Shown here: one piece after another, positions 33,997-42,501 of the stretch
Layout: each line of letters begins with the position of its first letter
How positions within the stretch are numbered: position 1 is the first letter of the stretch
Assembly: GCA_900552475.1 (NCBI GenBank)
Contig: USAC01000005.1
Location: 1-51,251, forward strand
Length of the DNA: 51,251 nucleotides
Direction: 5' to 3'
From: an uncultured Eubacteriales bacterium
GTDB taxonomy: Bacteria; Bacillota; Clostridia; Oscillospirales; Oscillospiraceae
Program-made: the position numbers and the translations under genes
Notes under the pieces: model-generated
What the model was told of the DNA's origin: nothing
Seen by the model: only the letters and a program-made list of their open reading frames with translations
The model's database searches: none

Positions 33997-34154
33997 AGAC
34001 AGGTTTCCTTTCTTTGACCGCGTTCGTTCACCGGGACGGCTTTTGGCTGCGGATGGGGAACGGAAAAGCGGGAAATTTGAGCAGGGAAAGGCAGAGCCGG
34101 ACGGCTGTTTCGCACCGCGCCGGGATCCGCCTGCAGCTGAACGCCGATCCGTTT

Positions 34155-35045
34155 TCAGATGGCGTAGAGCTTGTCGATCTTTTTCAGTTCATTAAATGTG
34201 TCGATCTCCGTGATGTCCTCAAAGGCGCACTCGCGCACGTGGACGCGGTAGTTGTCCTTCTTGTAGACCATGGGGACCTGCTCCCAGTAGCGCTCCTTGC
34301 CGCCGGGAGAGCGGTACACCTCGTCGAGGTCGTAGGCGAGCTTCACGCCGTCATCGCTGCTCCAGTAGGAGATGCCGACCATCTGGTGGCAGTTGAGCCC
34401 GCCGACGGTTTCCTCGGTGACAACACCGCTGGAGTCGGTCATGAGACACCAGTCGTCCGTCCGGTCGACGGGGATGCCGAGAATGTTCGTCTCGTACTCA
34501 TACTTGCGGATGAGGTGCTTGTTGCGCAGGAAGAGGTCGGCTTCGAGCACATAGGCGTTTTGCAGCAGGTAGCGCACGCAGACGGCGGAGGAGATGTTGT
34601 TCGCTTCGTTGTAGACGGGGTTTTCGACGAAGCGGATATTCGGGTATTTATAGAGCAGCTGGTCGAACTGCTCGCCGAGGTAGCCGCGCACGATCACGAT
34701 CTCGGGAATCCCGGCGGCGGCGACGGCATCAAGGAGCGTGTCGATGATGCGCGTGCCGTTGACGCGGACGAGCGGCTTGGGGGTGTTGAAGGTGATGGGC
34801 ACCATACGGCTGCCGAAGCCCGCCGCGATGAACACGGCGCGCTTGACGCGGTACGGCTCAAGCGCGTCGAGCCCGGCCTGCAGAATCACACCCTTTTCGC
34901 AGCAGCCCTTTTCCGTGAGCTCCTGCATCGCCTTGTTGACGGCGCCGAGCGAGATGCCGAGCGCTTCGGCAATTTCGCGCTGGCTCATGGGCTCCTTTGA
35001 TTCGGTGAGCAGGACCAGTATGTCAAATTCTTTCTTTGTCAGCAT
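34155..35045 (-). CDS. Winged-helix plus LicC-like nucleotidyltransferase
   Basis: A two-part protein of 296 residues. Residues 1-58 form a winged helix (FDILVLLTESKEPMSQREIA, then ISLGAVNKAMQEL). Residues from about 66 are a sugar/choline-phosphate nucleotidyltransferase of LicC type with the signature AVFIAAGFGSRMVPITFNTP and KPLV, then ENPVYNEANNISS. LicC activates phosphocholine with CTP for decoration of surface polymers. The ATG at 35045 follows GAGGG; the frame is open 30 codons further without a site. The fused DNA-binding domain suggests the enzyme also regulates its operon, by inference. Confidence 0.82.
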   Translation of the reverse strand: MLTKKEFDILVLLTESKEPMSQREIAEALGISLGAVNKAMQELTEKGCCEKGVILQAGLDALEPYRVKRAVFIAAGFGSRMVPITFNTPKPLVRVNGTRIIDTLLDAVAAAGIPEIVIVRGYLGEQFDQLLYKYPNIRFVENPVYNEANNISSAVCVRYLLQNAYVLEADLFLRNKHLIRKYEYETNILGIPVDRTDDWCLMTDSSGVVTEETVGGLNCHQMVGISYWSSDDGVKLAYDLDEVYRSPGGKERYWEQVPMVYKKDNYRVHVRECAFEDITEIDTFNELKKIDKLYAI

Positions 35046-35106
35046 GTTGTATCCCTCATTATATAAAATAGGCGGCCTGTGGGCGGTCTGCGTGGTCAAT
35101 ATAGGT

Positions 35107-35135
35107 ATTTTACACCGGACGTTCATAAAAGTCAA
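35107..35135 (-). promoter_or_regulatory. Promoter of the LicC-like gene
   Basis: On the minus strand TTGACT (35135-35130) and TAAAAT (35112-35107), 17 bases apart. Confidence 0.65.
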
Positions 35136-35207
35136 GCGATATTAAAAACATGAACAAATTGTCATGCGGGGCGGTTAGGAGCGTGAAATTTTTTGAGTTT
35201 TTCGGCT

Positions 35208-35310
35208 GGTGCACGGGGACGTGCAACACGGGGTGCAACGGATGGGGGCTTGCGCGGCGGGAATTGTAACGGCCGGCGGCGGGGAAAGCCGCCGGGGAAG
35301 GAGGAACGGT
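35208..35310 (+). promoter_or_regulatory. Region upstream of the phage cassette
   Basis: Short reiterated units resembling GTGCA-ACACGGGG occur at 35211-35240. An 8-bp hairpin CCGGCGGC-GGGGAAA-GCCGCCGG (35273-35295) sits directly before the portal ribosome binding site. No good sigma-A promoter was recognised here, so how the cassette is transcribed is not clear. Confidence 0.35.
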
Positions 35311-37209
35311 ATGGAGCAGACGCAGATCCTGACGCCGAGGATCGGAAGCGAGGAGATCCGGCGCGCGGCGCAGATCCTCAAGAAGTATCGCGAGGGGAAG
35401 ATTCAGCTCGAGCGGCGCATCATCGACAACGAGCAGTTCTGGAAGCTGCGCCACTGGCAGCAGATGGAAAAGGAGGGGCGGGGCGGCAATCCGGACGATC
35501 CGCAGCCGACGAGCGGCTGGCTCGTCAACTGCATCCTCTCGAAGCACGCGGACGCGATGGACTGCTACCCGGAGCCGACGGTGCTCCCGCGCGAGCCGGG
35601 CGACCGCGAGGAGGCAGCGAAGCTGACGCGGATTCTGCCGGTGATTCTGAAGAAGAACCAGTTCAAGCGGACGTACTCGTCGGCGTGGTGGTACAAGCTC
35701 AAGTCCGGGTGCGCGGTGTACGGCGTGTTCTGGGACGCTGGGAAGCTCGGCGGGCTGGGGGACATCTCCATCCGGCGGATGGATCTGCTGAACCTGTTCT
35801 GGGAGCCGGGCGTGACGGATGTGCAGGATTCGGAACACTTTTTCTGCACGGAGCTGGTGGATGACGCGGCGCTGCTGCGCGCGTATCCGCAGCTGGAGGG
35901 CAAGCTCGGGTGTGGGGACTTCTCCGTGAGCCGGTATCTCTACGACGACCGGGTGGACACGTCCGGAAAGTCGCTGGTGGTGGACTGGTACTACCACACG
36001 GAGCGCGGCGGGAGAAAAATCCTGCAATACTGCAAGTTTGTGGGGGAGACGGTGCTCTATGCCACGGAAAACGACATGGCCGTGCCGACGGAGACGTGCG
36101 TGGTGGGGATGGACGAGAACGGACAACCCCTGACGCAGGAGGTTCCGGCGGGGCCGAGCATGGCCGAACGCGGCTGGTACGACCATGGGAGGTATCCGTT
36201 CGTATTCGATGTGCTATTTCCTGAGGAGGGGACGCCCGCGGGGTACGGGTATGTAGATCTGTGCAAGAGCCCGCAGAAGCAGATCGACCTGATGAACCAG
36301 GCGATTCTCAAGAACACGCTGGCCGCGGCGACACCGCGTTTTTTCATCCGCGCGGACGGGGCGGTGAACGAGGAGGAATACGCCGACTGGACAAGGCCGT
36401 TCGTCCACACGAACGGGAATCTCGGGGCGGACTCGATCGCGCCGATCCACACGGCGGGGCTGGACAGCGTGTATGTGGCGATTCTGCAGAGCAAGATCGC
36501 GGAGATGAAGGAGACGGCGGGCAACCGCGATGTGACGAGCGGCGGCACGGCTTCGGGCGTGACGGCGGCGACGGCCATTGCGGCGCTGCAGGAGGCAGGC
36601 AGCAAGCTCTCGCGCAACATGATCGACGACGGGTATGAGGCGTTTTCCGACGTGGTGACGCTGTGCATCGAGCTGATCCGTCAGTTTTACAGTCTGCCGC
36701 GGCAGTTCCGCTTGCTCGGGCGCGGGGGCGAGGAGTTTGTGAGCTACGACAGCCGCGGGCTGCAGCCGCAGGCGATGGACGACGGGGTAGAGGTGCGCTA
36801 CCGCGTGCCGGAGTTTGATCTGGAGGTTGCGGCGCAGGACGAAAACCCCTACAAGACGATGGAATACAACCAGCTGGCGCTGCAGCTGTTTCAGATGGGC
36901 TTTTTCCGCGAGGATCTGGCGGATCAGGCGCTGCGGTGTCTGGAGCTGATGGAGTTCAAGAATAAGGACCGGCTGGCGGATGTGATCGCGCAGGGACGCA
37001 CGCAGGCGCGGGAGACGGCGCAGCTGCAGGCGCGCCTTCTGGAGCTGGCGCAGGTGGTTGACCGCCTGCAGGGGACGCAGCTGGCCGGGGCGCTGGAGGA
37101 GGAATTCAGAGGCGGTGGCAGCGGCGCGCCGGGGAGGGCGGCATCTTCGCGCGGGAGCGCCACGGAGCGGATGCGCAAGGCGACGCTTGAGGCGGTGCGG
37201 CCGCGATGA
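35311..37209 (+). CDS. Phage portal protein (P22-like)
   Basis: The portal is the dodecameric ring at the capsid vertex through which DNA passes. This 632-residue protein has an N-terminal helix-rich part with LERRIIDNEQFWKLRHWQQ, a central clip/stem region with PQKQIDLMNQAILKNTLA (about 322-339), NRDVTSGGTASGVTAATAIA (about 407-426) and a C-terminal coiled coil near 570-600. This pattern fits portal proteins of podoviral and related gut phages. The ATG at 35311 has AAGGAGG nine bases upstream; the frame is open 34 codons further without function. It overlaps the next gene by four bases. Confidence 0.85.
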   Translation: MEQTQILTPRIGSEEIRRAAQILKKYREGKIQLERRIIDNEQFWKLRHWQQMEKEGRGGNPDDPQPTSGWLVNCILSKHADAMDCYPEPTVLPREPGDREEAAKLTRILPVILKKNQFKRTYSSAWWYKLKSGCAVYGVFWDAGKLGGLGDISIRRMDLLNLFWEPGVTDVQDSEHFFCTELVDDAALLRAYPQLEGKLGCGDFSVSRYLYDDRVDTSGKSLVVDWYYHTERGGRKILQYCKFVGETVLYATENDMAVPTETCVVGMDENGQPLTQEVPAGPSMAERGWYDHGRYPFVFDVLFPEEGTPAGYGYVDLCKSPQKQIDLMNQAILKNTLAAATPRFFIRADGAVNEEEYADWTRPFVHTNGNLGADSIAPIHTAGLDSVYVAILQSKIAEMKETAGNRDVTSGGTASGVTAATAIAALQEAGSKLSRNMIDDGYEAFSDVVTLCIELIRQFYSLPRQFRLLGRGGEEFVSYDSRGLQPQAMDDGVEVRYRVPEFDLEVAAQDENPYKTMEYNQLALQLFQMGFFREDLADQALRCLELMEFKNKDRLADVIAQGRTQARETAQLQARLLELAQVVDRLQGTQLAGALEEEFRGGGSGAPGRAASSRGSATERMRKATLEAVRPR

Positions 37210-37499
37210 TCCGGGTGCGCTTTGAGGAAAACCGACTGACGGTTTGCGGGCATGCGGGATATGCCGCGCGCGGGGAGGACATCGTGTGCGCAGCGGTTTC
37301 GGCGCTGGTGTATGCGCTGATCGGCGATCTGCAGGAGCGGGGACTGGTGCGCGAGCTGGTGATCCGGCCGGGGTATGTGATGCTCTGCGCCGGGGGCGCG
37401 TGCGCGGCAGAGTTCGCGCTGGTGCGCTGCGGGCTGGAGCAGCTGCAGGCGCGCTATGGGGAGTTTGTATCCGTGGAAACCACGGTGCATGGGTCGTGA
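37206..37499 (+). CDS. Prp-like cysteine protease within the phage cassette
   Basis: A 97-residue protein of the ribosomal-processing cysteine protease (Prp) family. The catalytic pair is visible in HAGYAARGEDIVCAAVSAL: His16 and Cys28, the same 12-residue spacing as in Staphylococcus Prp. In hosts Prp clips the N-terminus of ribosomal protein L27 and is normally encoded between rplU and rpmA. Here it lies between portal and scaffold, the usual place of a prohead protease, and both structural proteins downstream carry an L27-like site. It overlaps the portal gene by four bases. Confidence 0.87.
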   Translation: MIRVRFEENRLTVCGHAGYAARGEDIVCAAVSALVYALIGDLQERGLVRELVIRPGYVMLCAGGACAAEFALVRCGLEQLQARYGEFVSVETTVHGS

Positions 37500-37521
37500 C
37501 CTACCACGGGAAGGAGATGCG

Positions 37522-38115
37522 ATGAAGCAGCTTTGGATGGACTGGCAGCTATTTGCCGAGGGCGAGTCCGCGCCGGAGGGAGCGGGCGAAGGACAGGATT
37601 CCACGCCTCCCGACGCCGGGGAGGACTTTGAGGCGCTGATCCGCGGGCGCTGCAAGGAGGAATTCGACGCGCGGGTGAAGAAGATTCTGGACGGACGGCT
37701 CAGGGGGCTGCGGCAGGAGAACCAGCGGCTGCGGCAGGCGGAGAGCGCGCGGCAGGTGCAGGCGCTTGAGCGGCTGGAGCGGGACGCGGCGGCAGTGCGG
37801 CAGATGTATCCGGCGTTTTCGCCGGAGGAGGAGCTGCGCGACGAGGATTTCTGCAGGCTGATAGCGGCGGGCGTGGACGCACGGACGGCGTATGAGGTCA
37901 GGCACCGCGAGGAGCTGCTGCGGCAGGCGATGCGCTATGCGGCGGAGCGCGCGGCGGGGCAGGCGGCGCGCAGCATCGCCAGCGGCGGACGGCGCGTGCG
38001 CGAGAACCGGGGCGGCAGCAGCTGCGTTTCGCGGCCGGATCCGCGAAAGCTCTCGAGCGAGGAGCTGGCCGACATCCGCAGACGGGTGCAGAGCGGCGAG
38101 AAGATCCGATTCTGA
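37522..38115 (+). CDS. Putative capsid scaffolding protein
   Basis: A 197-residue charged, helical protein; no enzyme motif. It begins MKQLWMDWQLFAEGES, so a Prp-type site (QLF/AE) lies at residues 9-13. An acidic linker (about 14-38) is followed by a coiled coil (about 45-95) and a basic C-terminus with DPRKLSSEELADIRRRVQSG, resembling the capsid-binding helix-turn-helix of scaffolds. ATG at 37522 follows GGAG six bases upstream. Position before the capsid gene supports the assignment. Confidence 0.72.
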   Translation: MKQLWMDWQLFAEGESAPEGAGEGQDSTPPDAGEDFEALIRGRCKEEFDARVKKILDGRLRGLRQENQRLRQAESARQVQALERLERDAAAVRQMYPAFSPEEELRDEDFCRLIAAGVDARTAYEVRHREELLRQAMRYAAERAAGQAARSIASGGRRVRENRGGSSCVSRPDPRKLSSEELADIRRRVQSGEKIRF

Positions 38116-38156
38116 GCGGTTCGGACGGAAAACGGACAAGAAGAAAGGGGAAAACT

Positions 38157-39386
38157 ATGGAAATCAATCATATGTATGACCTGCAGCTGTTCGCGGAGGC
38201 GAACACGCAGACAAGCAATGATCTGAGCGCGGAGATGAAGACGTATTACGGGATGGAGCTGCTCGAGAGCGCGAAGCCCCAGCTCGTACACAACCAGTTC
38301 GCGGCGACGAAGGGGATGCCCGTGGGCGGCGGCAAGACGGTGGAGTGGCGCAAGTTCGGCTCGTTCGATAAGGCACTCACGCCGCTGACCGAGGGCGTGA
38401 CCCCGGACGGCAGCGGCATCTCCGTGAGCTACATCACGAAGGAGCTGGCGCAGTACGGCGACTACACGACCGTGTCCGATATGCTGGATCTGACGGCCAT
38501 TGACGACGTGGTGCTGGAGATCACCGACCGCCACGGCGCGAACATGGGGCTGACGCTCGACACGGTGACGCGCAACGAGATTCAGCAGGGCAATCAGGTG
38601 ATCTACGCACCGAAGCTGGGCGCAGGCGGTGCCAAGACCGAGGTGGAGCACCGCTATGATCTGACGGCGGACTGCCGTCTGACGAGCGAGCTGGTGGCGA
38701 AGGCCGCGACGCATCTGAAGAAGATGAACGCGCCGACCTTCGACGGCAAGTATGTCTGCATCATCCATCCGAGCGTGGCGTTCGACCTGCGCCAGGATGA
38801 GGCGTGGATCGCCGCGCACCAGTACGCCGCGGCGCGCGAGCTGTTCTCAGGCGAGATCGGCGAGCTGCACGGTGTGCGCTTCGTCGAGACGACGGAGGCG
38901 AAGATCTACTGTGGTGAAAATCTCGCGTCCGACAGCCGCACGCTGAAGGTCAGCACGAAGGTGGAAGGCAGCAAGTCTATTGGCTTTACAGGCGGTACGG
39001 TTGCAGTGAATGCACTGGCTGGGCGCTTCGTGCTCGTGGGCGGCAAGCGCGTGGAGATCACTGCGAACACCGCGAGCAGCATGACGGTGAGTGAGAACGT
39101 CACCGCCGAGGCAAACGCCGTGATCTATCCCGGCGAGGGCGGCGCGGAGGGCGCGGCCGTGTACGGCTGCCTGTTCCTCGGCAAGAACGCCTATGGCGTG
39201 GTCGACCTGAGCGAGGGGACGGAGGTCATTGTCAAGCCGCGCGGCTCCTCCGGCACGGCCGATCCGCTGGATCAGCGCTCGAGCGTTGGCTGGAAGGGCG
39301 TTCACGCGGCGGCCATTCTTTATAATGAGTATATGGTGCGCGTGGAGTGCGGCTCGTCCTACTCCGGGCAGGATAAGGCAAACTGA
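38157..39386 (+). CDS. Major capsid protein, N4-gp56 family
   Basis: A 409-residue HK97-fold-type major capsid protein resembling the N4-gp56 family. After an N-terminal MEINHMYDLQLFAEANTQ, which holds a QLF/AE Prp-like site at residues 10-14, come LSAEMKTYYGMELLESAKPQ and the family segment GGGKTVEWRKFGSFDKA, then LTEGVTPDGSGISVSYITKE. The C-terminal 60 residues contain WKGVHAAAILYNEYMVRVE. AAGGGG lies eight bases upstream. A GC-rich hairpin with a TTCG-type loop follows. Confidence 0.88.
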   Translation: MEINHMYDLQLFAEANTQTSNDLSAEMKTYYGMELLESAKPQLVHNQFAATKGMPVGGGKTVEWRKFGSFDKALTPLTEGVTPDGSGISVSYITKELAQYGDYTTVSDMLDLTAIDDVVLEITDRHGANMGLTLDTVTRNEIQQGNQVIYAPKLGAGGAKTEVEHRYDLTADCRLTSELVAKAATHLKKMNAPTFDGKYVCIIHPSVAFDLRQDEAWIAAHQYAAARELFSGEIGELHGVRFVETTEAKIYCGENLASDSRTLKVSTKVEGSKSIGFTGGTVAVNALAGRFVLVGGKRVEITANTASSMTVSENVTAEANAVIYPGEGGAEGAAVYGCLFLGKNAYGVVDLSEGTEVIVKPRGSSGTADPLDQRSSVGWKGVHAAAILYNEYMVRVECGSSYSGQDKAN

Positions 39387-39399
39387 CAGTTTAAGAGGA

Positions 39400-39429
39400 C
39401 GCGCCCCGGGGCTTCGGCTCCGGGGCGCG
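39400..39429 (+). promoter_or_regulatory. Hairpin after the capsid gene
   Basis: A 10-bp stem (CGCGCCCCGG with CCGGGGCGCG) encloses GGCTTCGGCT. There is no T-run. It may protect the capsid transcript or partly terminate it, balancing capsid against downstream tail genes. Confidence 0.5.
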
Positions 39430-39463
39430 GAAATCGGCAAAATACGGAAAGGAGTATGGGGAA

Positions 39464-39667
39464 ATGAACGAGCAGATGGTGAAGATCCTGCTGCCGCGCG
39501 GCAGAAAGAACGAGGAGAACTTCGTGATCGTATCGGTGAACGGCAGAAGCTGGAAGATCATGCGCGGCGTGGAGGTCGAGGTGCCGCTGTGCGCGGCCGA
39601 GGTGCTGGAAAACGCGCGGATGATGGAGAGCACCGCGCGCAGTTATGTCGACCGGATGGCAAACTGA
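39464..39667 (+). CDS. Small phage structural-cassette protein of unknown function
   Basis: A 67-residue protein with a beta-rich middle (ENFVIVSVNGRSWKIMRGVE) and a C-terminal helix. It has no recognised domain. AAAGGAG is well placed. Its position between capsid and connector genes suggests a capsid decoration or joining role. Confidence 0.65.
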   Translation: MNEQMVKILLPRGRKNEENFVIVSVNGRSWKIMRGVEVEVPLCAAEVLENARMMESTARSYVDRMAN

Positions 39668-39680
39668 GGAGGTGGCGCGG

Positions 39681-40037
39681 ATGGCAAACCGGACGGCCGG
39701 ACAGGTGCTTAGTCAGGTGGACGCGCTGCTGCCGAACCAGTATACGCTCGAGGAGAAGCGGCGCTGGCTGCAGCAGGCGGAGGGATTCGTGTGCGAGGAG
39801 ATCCTGCACGAGACGCTGGGGGAGACGTTCTCCGACGAGACGGAGCTGCGCGTGCCGCCGCCGTATGACGAGCTGTACCGCTTTTATCTCGAGGCGCAGA
39901 TCCACTACGCCAATGGCGAGACGGTGCGCTGTAACAACGCGAGCACGGCATGGAACAACGCGTTTCTGACGTATCGGGACGCGTACTGCCGCGCGCAGGT
40001 GCCGCCGCGGCGCGTGCCGGCGCTGCGGCTGTGCTGA
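39681..40037 (+). CDS. Putative head-tail connector protein
   Basis: A 118-residue mostly helical protein (LSQVDALLPNQYTLEEKRRW, then VPPPYDELYRFYLEAQIHYA and NNASTAWNNAFLTYRDAY). Size and helix pattern resemble gp6-like head-tail adaptors, which sit under the portal. The ATG at 39681 has GAGGAGG eight bases upstream. Assignment rests on pattern and position. Confidence 0.6.
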   Translation: MANRTAGQVLSQVDALLPNQYTLEEKRRWLQQAEGFVCEEILHETLGETFSDETELRVPPPYDELYRFYLEAQIHYANGETVRCNNASTAWNNAFLTYRDAYCRAQVPPRRVPALRLC

Positions 40038-40051
40038 GAGGGGGCGAGGGG

Positions 40052-41770
40052 ATGTATTTTCCCAAACTGAGCGAGCCGCCGCAGAAGCGGGTGACGGTGG
40101 ATCGGTTTCTGGGGCTCGACCGGCGCAGGCGCGCGTCCGAGGGGGCGCTCGCGGCGATGGAGAACCTGACGGGGGCGCACTATCCGGCGCTGGCGGTGCG
40201 CAGCAGGCGGTCCGCGGCGGGAACGGCGGTCAAACCCGGCGGGCTGACGGCAAAGGACGCGCTGATCTGGGTGGACGGAACGGCGCTCTATGTCGGCGGG
40301 ATCAAGACGGGGTTGGTGCTGACCGAAGGGCTGAAGCAGCTGGTGAGCATGGGGGCGTATCTCGTGATCTGGCCGGACAAGAAGTACATCAACACGAAGG
40401 ATCTGACGGACTTCGGGAGCCTCGAGCGGCGCTATGAGAGCACCGGGACGGTGACGCTGCGGCTGTGCCGCGCGGACGGGACGGACTTCGGCGACTGGCA
40501 GGCGGGCGGCAGCGCGCCGGAGGGCGCGCAGAGCGGGGCGCTCTGGGTCGACACGGCTGCGCAGACGCCCGTGCTGCGGCGCTTTGACGGCGAGAGCTGG
40601 AGCGCGGTGGACGGCGTGTGCGTGGAGATCCGCGCGGCGGGGATCGGCGAGGGATTTCAGGCGGGCGACGGCGTGGAGATCGACGGATGCGCCGACGAGC
40701 GGATGAACGGGAGCTTTCTGCTTGAGCGCGCGGAGAGCGGCGCGATCGTCGTACCGGGGATCCTGCCGCAGACGGTGAGCCAGACGGAGACGCTCACGGT
40801 CAGCCGCAGCGTGCCGGAGATGGACTATGTGATTGAGTGCGGGAACCGGCTGTGGGGCTGCAAGTACGGCCTTGTGGACGGGGGGACGGTGAATGAGATC
40901 TACGCGAGCAAGCTCGGGGACTTCAAGAACTGGAACTGCTTCGCGGGGCTCTCAACCGACAGCTATGCCGCCGCGCGCGGGTCAGACGGGCCGTTTACCG
41001 GAGCGGCGGACTATCTGGGCAGCCCGATTTTCTTCAAGGAGGACTGTCTGGAGCGGGTGTATCCGAGCGCGTCGGGCGCGCACCAGATCGTGACGACGCG
41101 GTGCAGCGGCGTGCGCCGGGGTGACTGGCGGAGCGTGCAGGTGGTGGACGGGAAGCTCTACTACAACAGCGCGGGCGGCGTGTGCGTGTTTGACGGGAGC
41201 CTGCCGGTAGTGGTGTCGCAGGTGCTCGGCGAGGAGCGGTACACGGACGCGGCGGCGGGGAGCCTTGACGGACGGTACTATCTGAGCGCGAAGGGCGCGG
41301 ACGGCGCGTGGGTGCTGCTGGTATACGACGCGCGGCGCGGGCTCTGGCACGCGGAGAGCGGTGTACAGGCGGTTGGCTTTACGCGCGCTGGGGAGAGCCT
41401 GTATGCGCTGAGTGCGGACGGAACGCTGTGGGATCTCACGGGGCACGACGGGACGCAGGAGGAGTGCGTTTCGTGGATGGGTGAGAGCGGCAACCTCGGG
41501 CTGAGCAGCCCGGAAAACCGGTATCTCCAGCGGCTCGATCTGCGCATGGCGCTCGAGAGCGGGAGCGGCGTGCGGCTCTATGTGAGCTATGACGGCGGGG
41601 CGAGCTGGGAGCTGCGAGGCAGCATGCAGGCAGCGGGGCGCGTGCAGGACTGTCTGCTCCATGTGCGGCCGCGGCGCGCCAAGCAGCTGCGGCTGCGGCT
41701 CACGGGAGAGGGCGGCATGGTGCTCTACAGCGTGTCGGCGGTTTATGAGAAGGGGAGTGACGGGCCGTGA
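40052..41770 (+). CDS. Phage tail hub / stabilisation-type protein
   Basis: A 572-residue beta-rich protein. The N-terminus (KRVTVDRFLGLDRRRRASEG, AAMENLTGAHYPALAVRSRR) and middle (MDYVIECGNRLWGCKYG, EIYASKLGDFKNW, GSPIFFKEDCLERVYPS) resemble tail tubular or packaged-DNA stabilisation proteins with a propeller-like fold, found next to connectors in short-tailed phages. The C-terminus is a beta-sandwich (LDLRMALESGSGVRLYVSYD). The ATG at 40052 follows a GAGGGGGCGAGGG tract. Its stop overlaps the next GTG. Confidence 0.6.
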   Translation: MYFPKLSEPPQKRVTVDRFLGLDRRRRASEGALAAMENLTGAHYPALAVRSRRSAAGTAVKPGGLTAKDALIWVDGTALYVGGIKTGLVLTEGLKQLVSMGAYLVIWPDKKYINTKDLTDFGSLERRYESTGTVTLRLCRADGTDFGDWQAGGSAPEGAQSGALWVDTAAQTPVLRRFDGESWSAVDGVCVEIRAAGIGEGFQAGDGVEIDGCADERMNGSFLLERAESGAIVVPGILPQTVSQTETLTVSRSVPEMDYVIECGNRLWGCKYGLVDGGTVNEIYASKLGDFKNWNCFAGLSTDSYAAARGSDGPFTGAADYLGSPIFFKEDCLERVYPSASGAHQIVTTRCSGVRRGDWRSVQVVDGKLYYNSAGGVCVFDGSLPVVVSQVLGEERYTDAAAGSLDGRYYLSAKGADGAWVLLVYDARRGLWHAESGVQAVGFTRAGESLYALSADGTLWDLTGHDGTQEECVSWMGESGNLGLSSPENRYLQRLDLRMALESGSGVRLYVSYDGGASWELRGSMQAAGRVQDCLLHVRPRRAKQLRLRLTGEGGMVLYSVSAVYEKGSDGP

Positions 41771-42498
41771 GCGTGCTTTCGATGCCGGCATATCCGAGCG
41801 GGACGGTGGAGCAGCAGGTGCTGCAGCAGTACTCATATCTCTTCCAGATGGCGCAGCAGCTGAACCTCACGCTCGAGGCAGCGGAGAACTCCCGCACGGC
41901 GGCGGTGCAGGCCGCCGGGAAGAGTCGGGCGGCGCAGGGGACGGAGCAGGAATACCAGAACCTCAAGAGCCTGATTATCAAGACGGCGGACACGGTGCAG
42001 CGGCGGATGGATCAGCTTTCGGCGCGGCTGGAGGGCGAGTATGTGGCTTCGTCCGAATTCGGGAGCTACGTTGAGAAGCTCTCGGCCTATATCGAGGCGC
42101 ATCCGGACGCGCTGACGCAGTATTACAGCTTCTGCTCCGACCTGCAGGGGGACGTGGACGCGGTGGACGCGGCGTTTGGCAGCTATAAGGCCGGGACGGA
42201 GGGGTACATCCGCACGGGTGTCGTGTACTATGAGGGGGCGCTGCCGGTTTACGGCGTGGCGGTGGGGCAGAACCTGACGACCACGCTCGTGGACGGCGTG
42301 GAGACGGTCGCGCAGAACGACTTCCGCGCGACGTTCACGGCAAAACGGCTCTCGTTCTGGCAGGATAGCACGGAGGTGGCGTATGTCTCGGACAACCGGC
42401 TCTATATCCGGGACATCACGGTGCTCGACAGCGTGACGCTGGGCGGGTGGAAGCTCGCGAGCGAAAACGGACTGGCATTTCAGTGGATCGGAGGATAA
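41767..42498 (+). CDS. Phage tail/baseplate protein
   Basis: A 243-residue protein with a long N-terminal coiled coil (about 15-100) and a C-terminal beta domain (FTAKRLSFWQDSTEVAYVSD, LYIRDITVLDSV, FQWIGG) common at the end of tail-associated minor structural proteins. GTG at 41767 overlaps the previous TGA (GTGA); ATG at 41782 is an alternative. Probable linker between tail hub and fibre. Confidence 0.6.
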   Translation: MSVLSMPAYPSGTVEQQVLQQYSYLFQMAQQLNLTLEAAENSRTAAVQAAGKSRAAQGTEQEYQNLKSLIIKTADTVQRRMDQLSARLEGEYVASSEFGSYVEKLSAYIEAHPDALTQYYSFCSDLQGDVDAVDAAFGSYKAGTEGYIRTGVVYYEGALPVYGVAVGQNLTTTLVDGVETVAQNDFRATFTAKRLSFWQDSTEVAYVSDNRLYIRDITVLDSVTLGGWKLASENGLAFQWIGG

Positions 42499-42501
42499 AC
42501 G

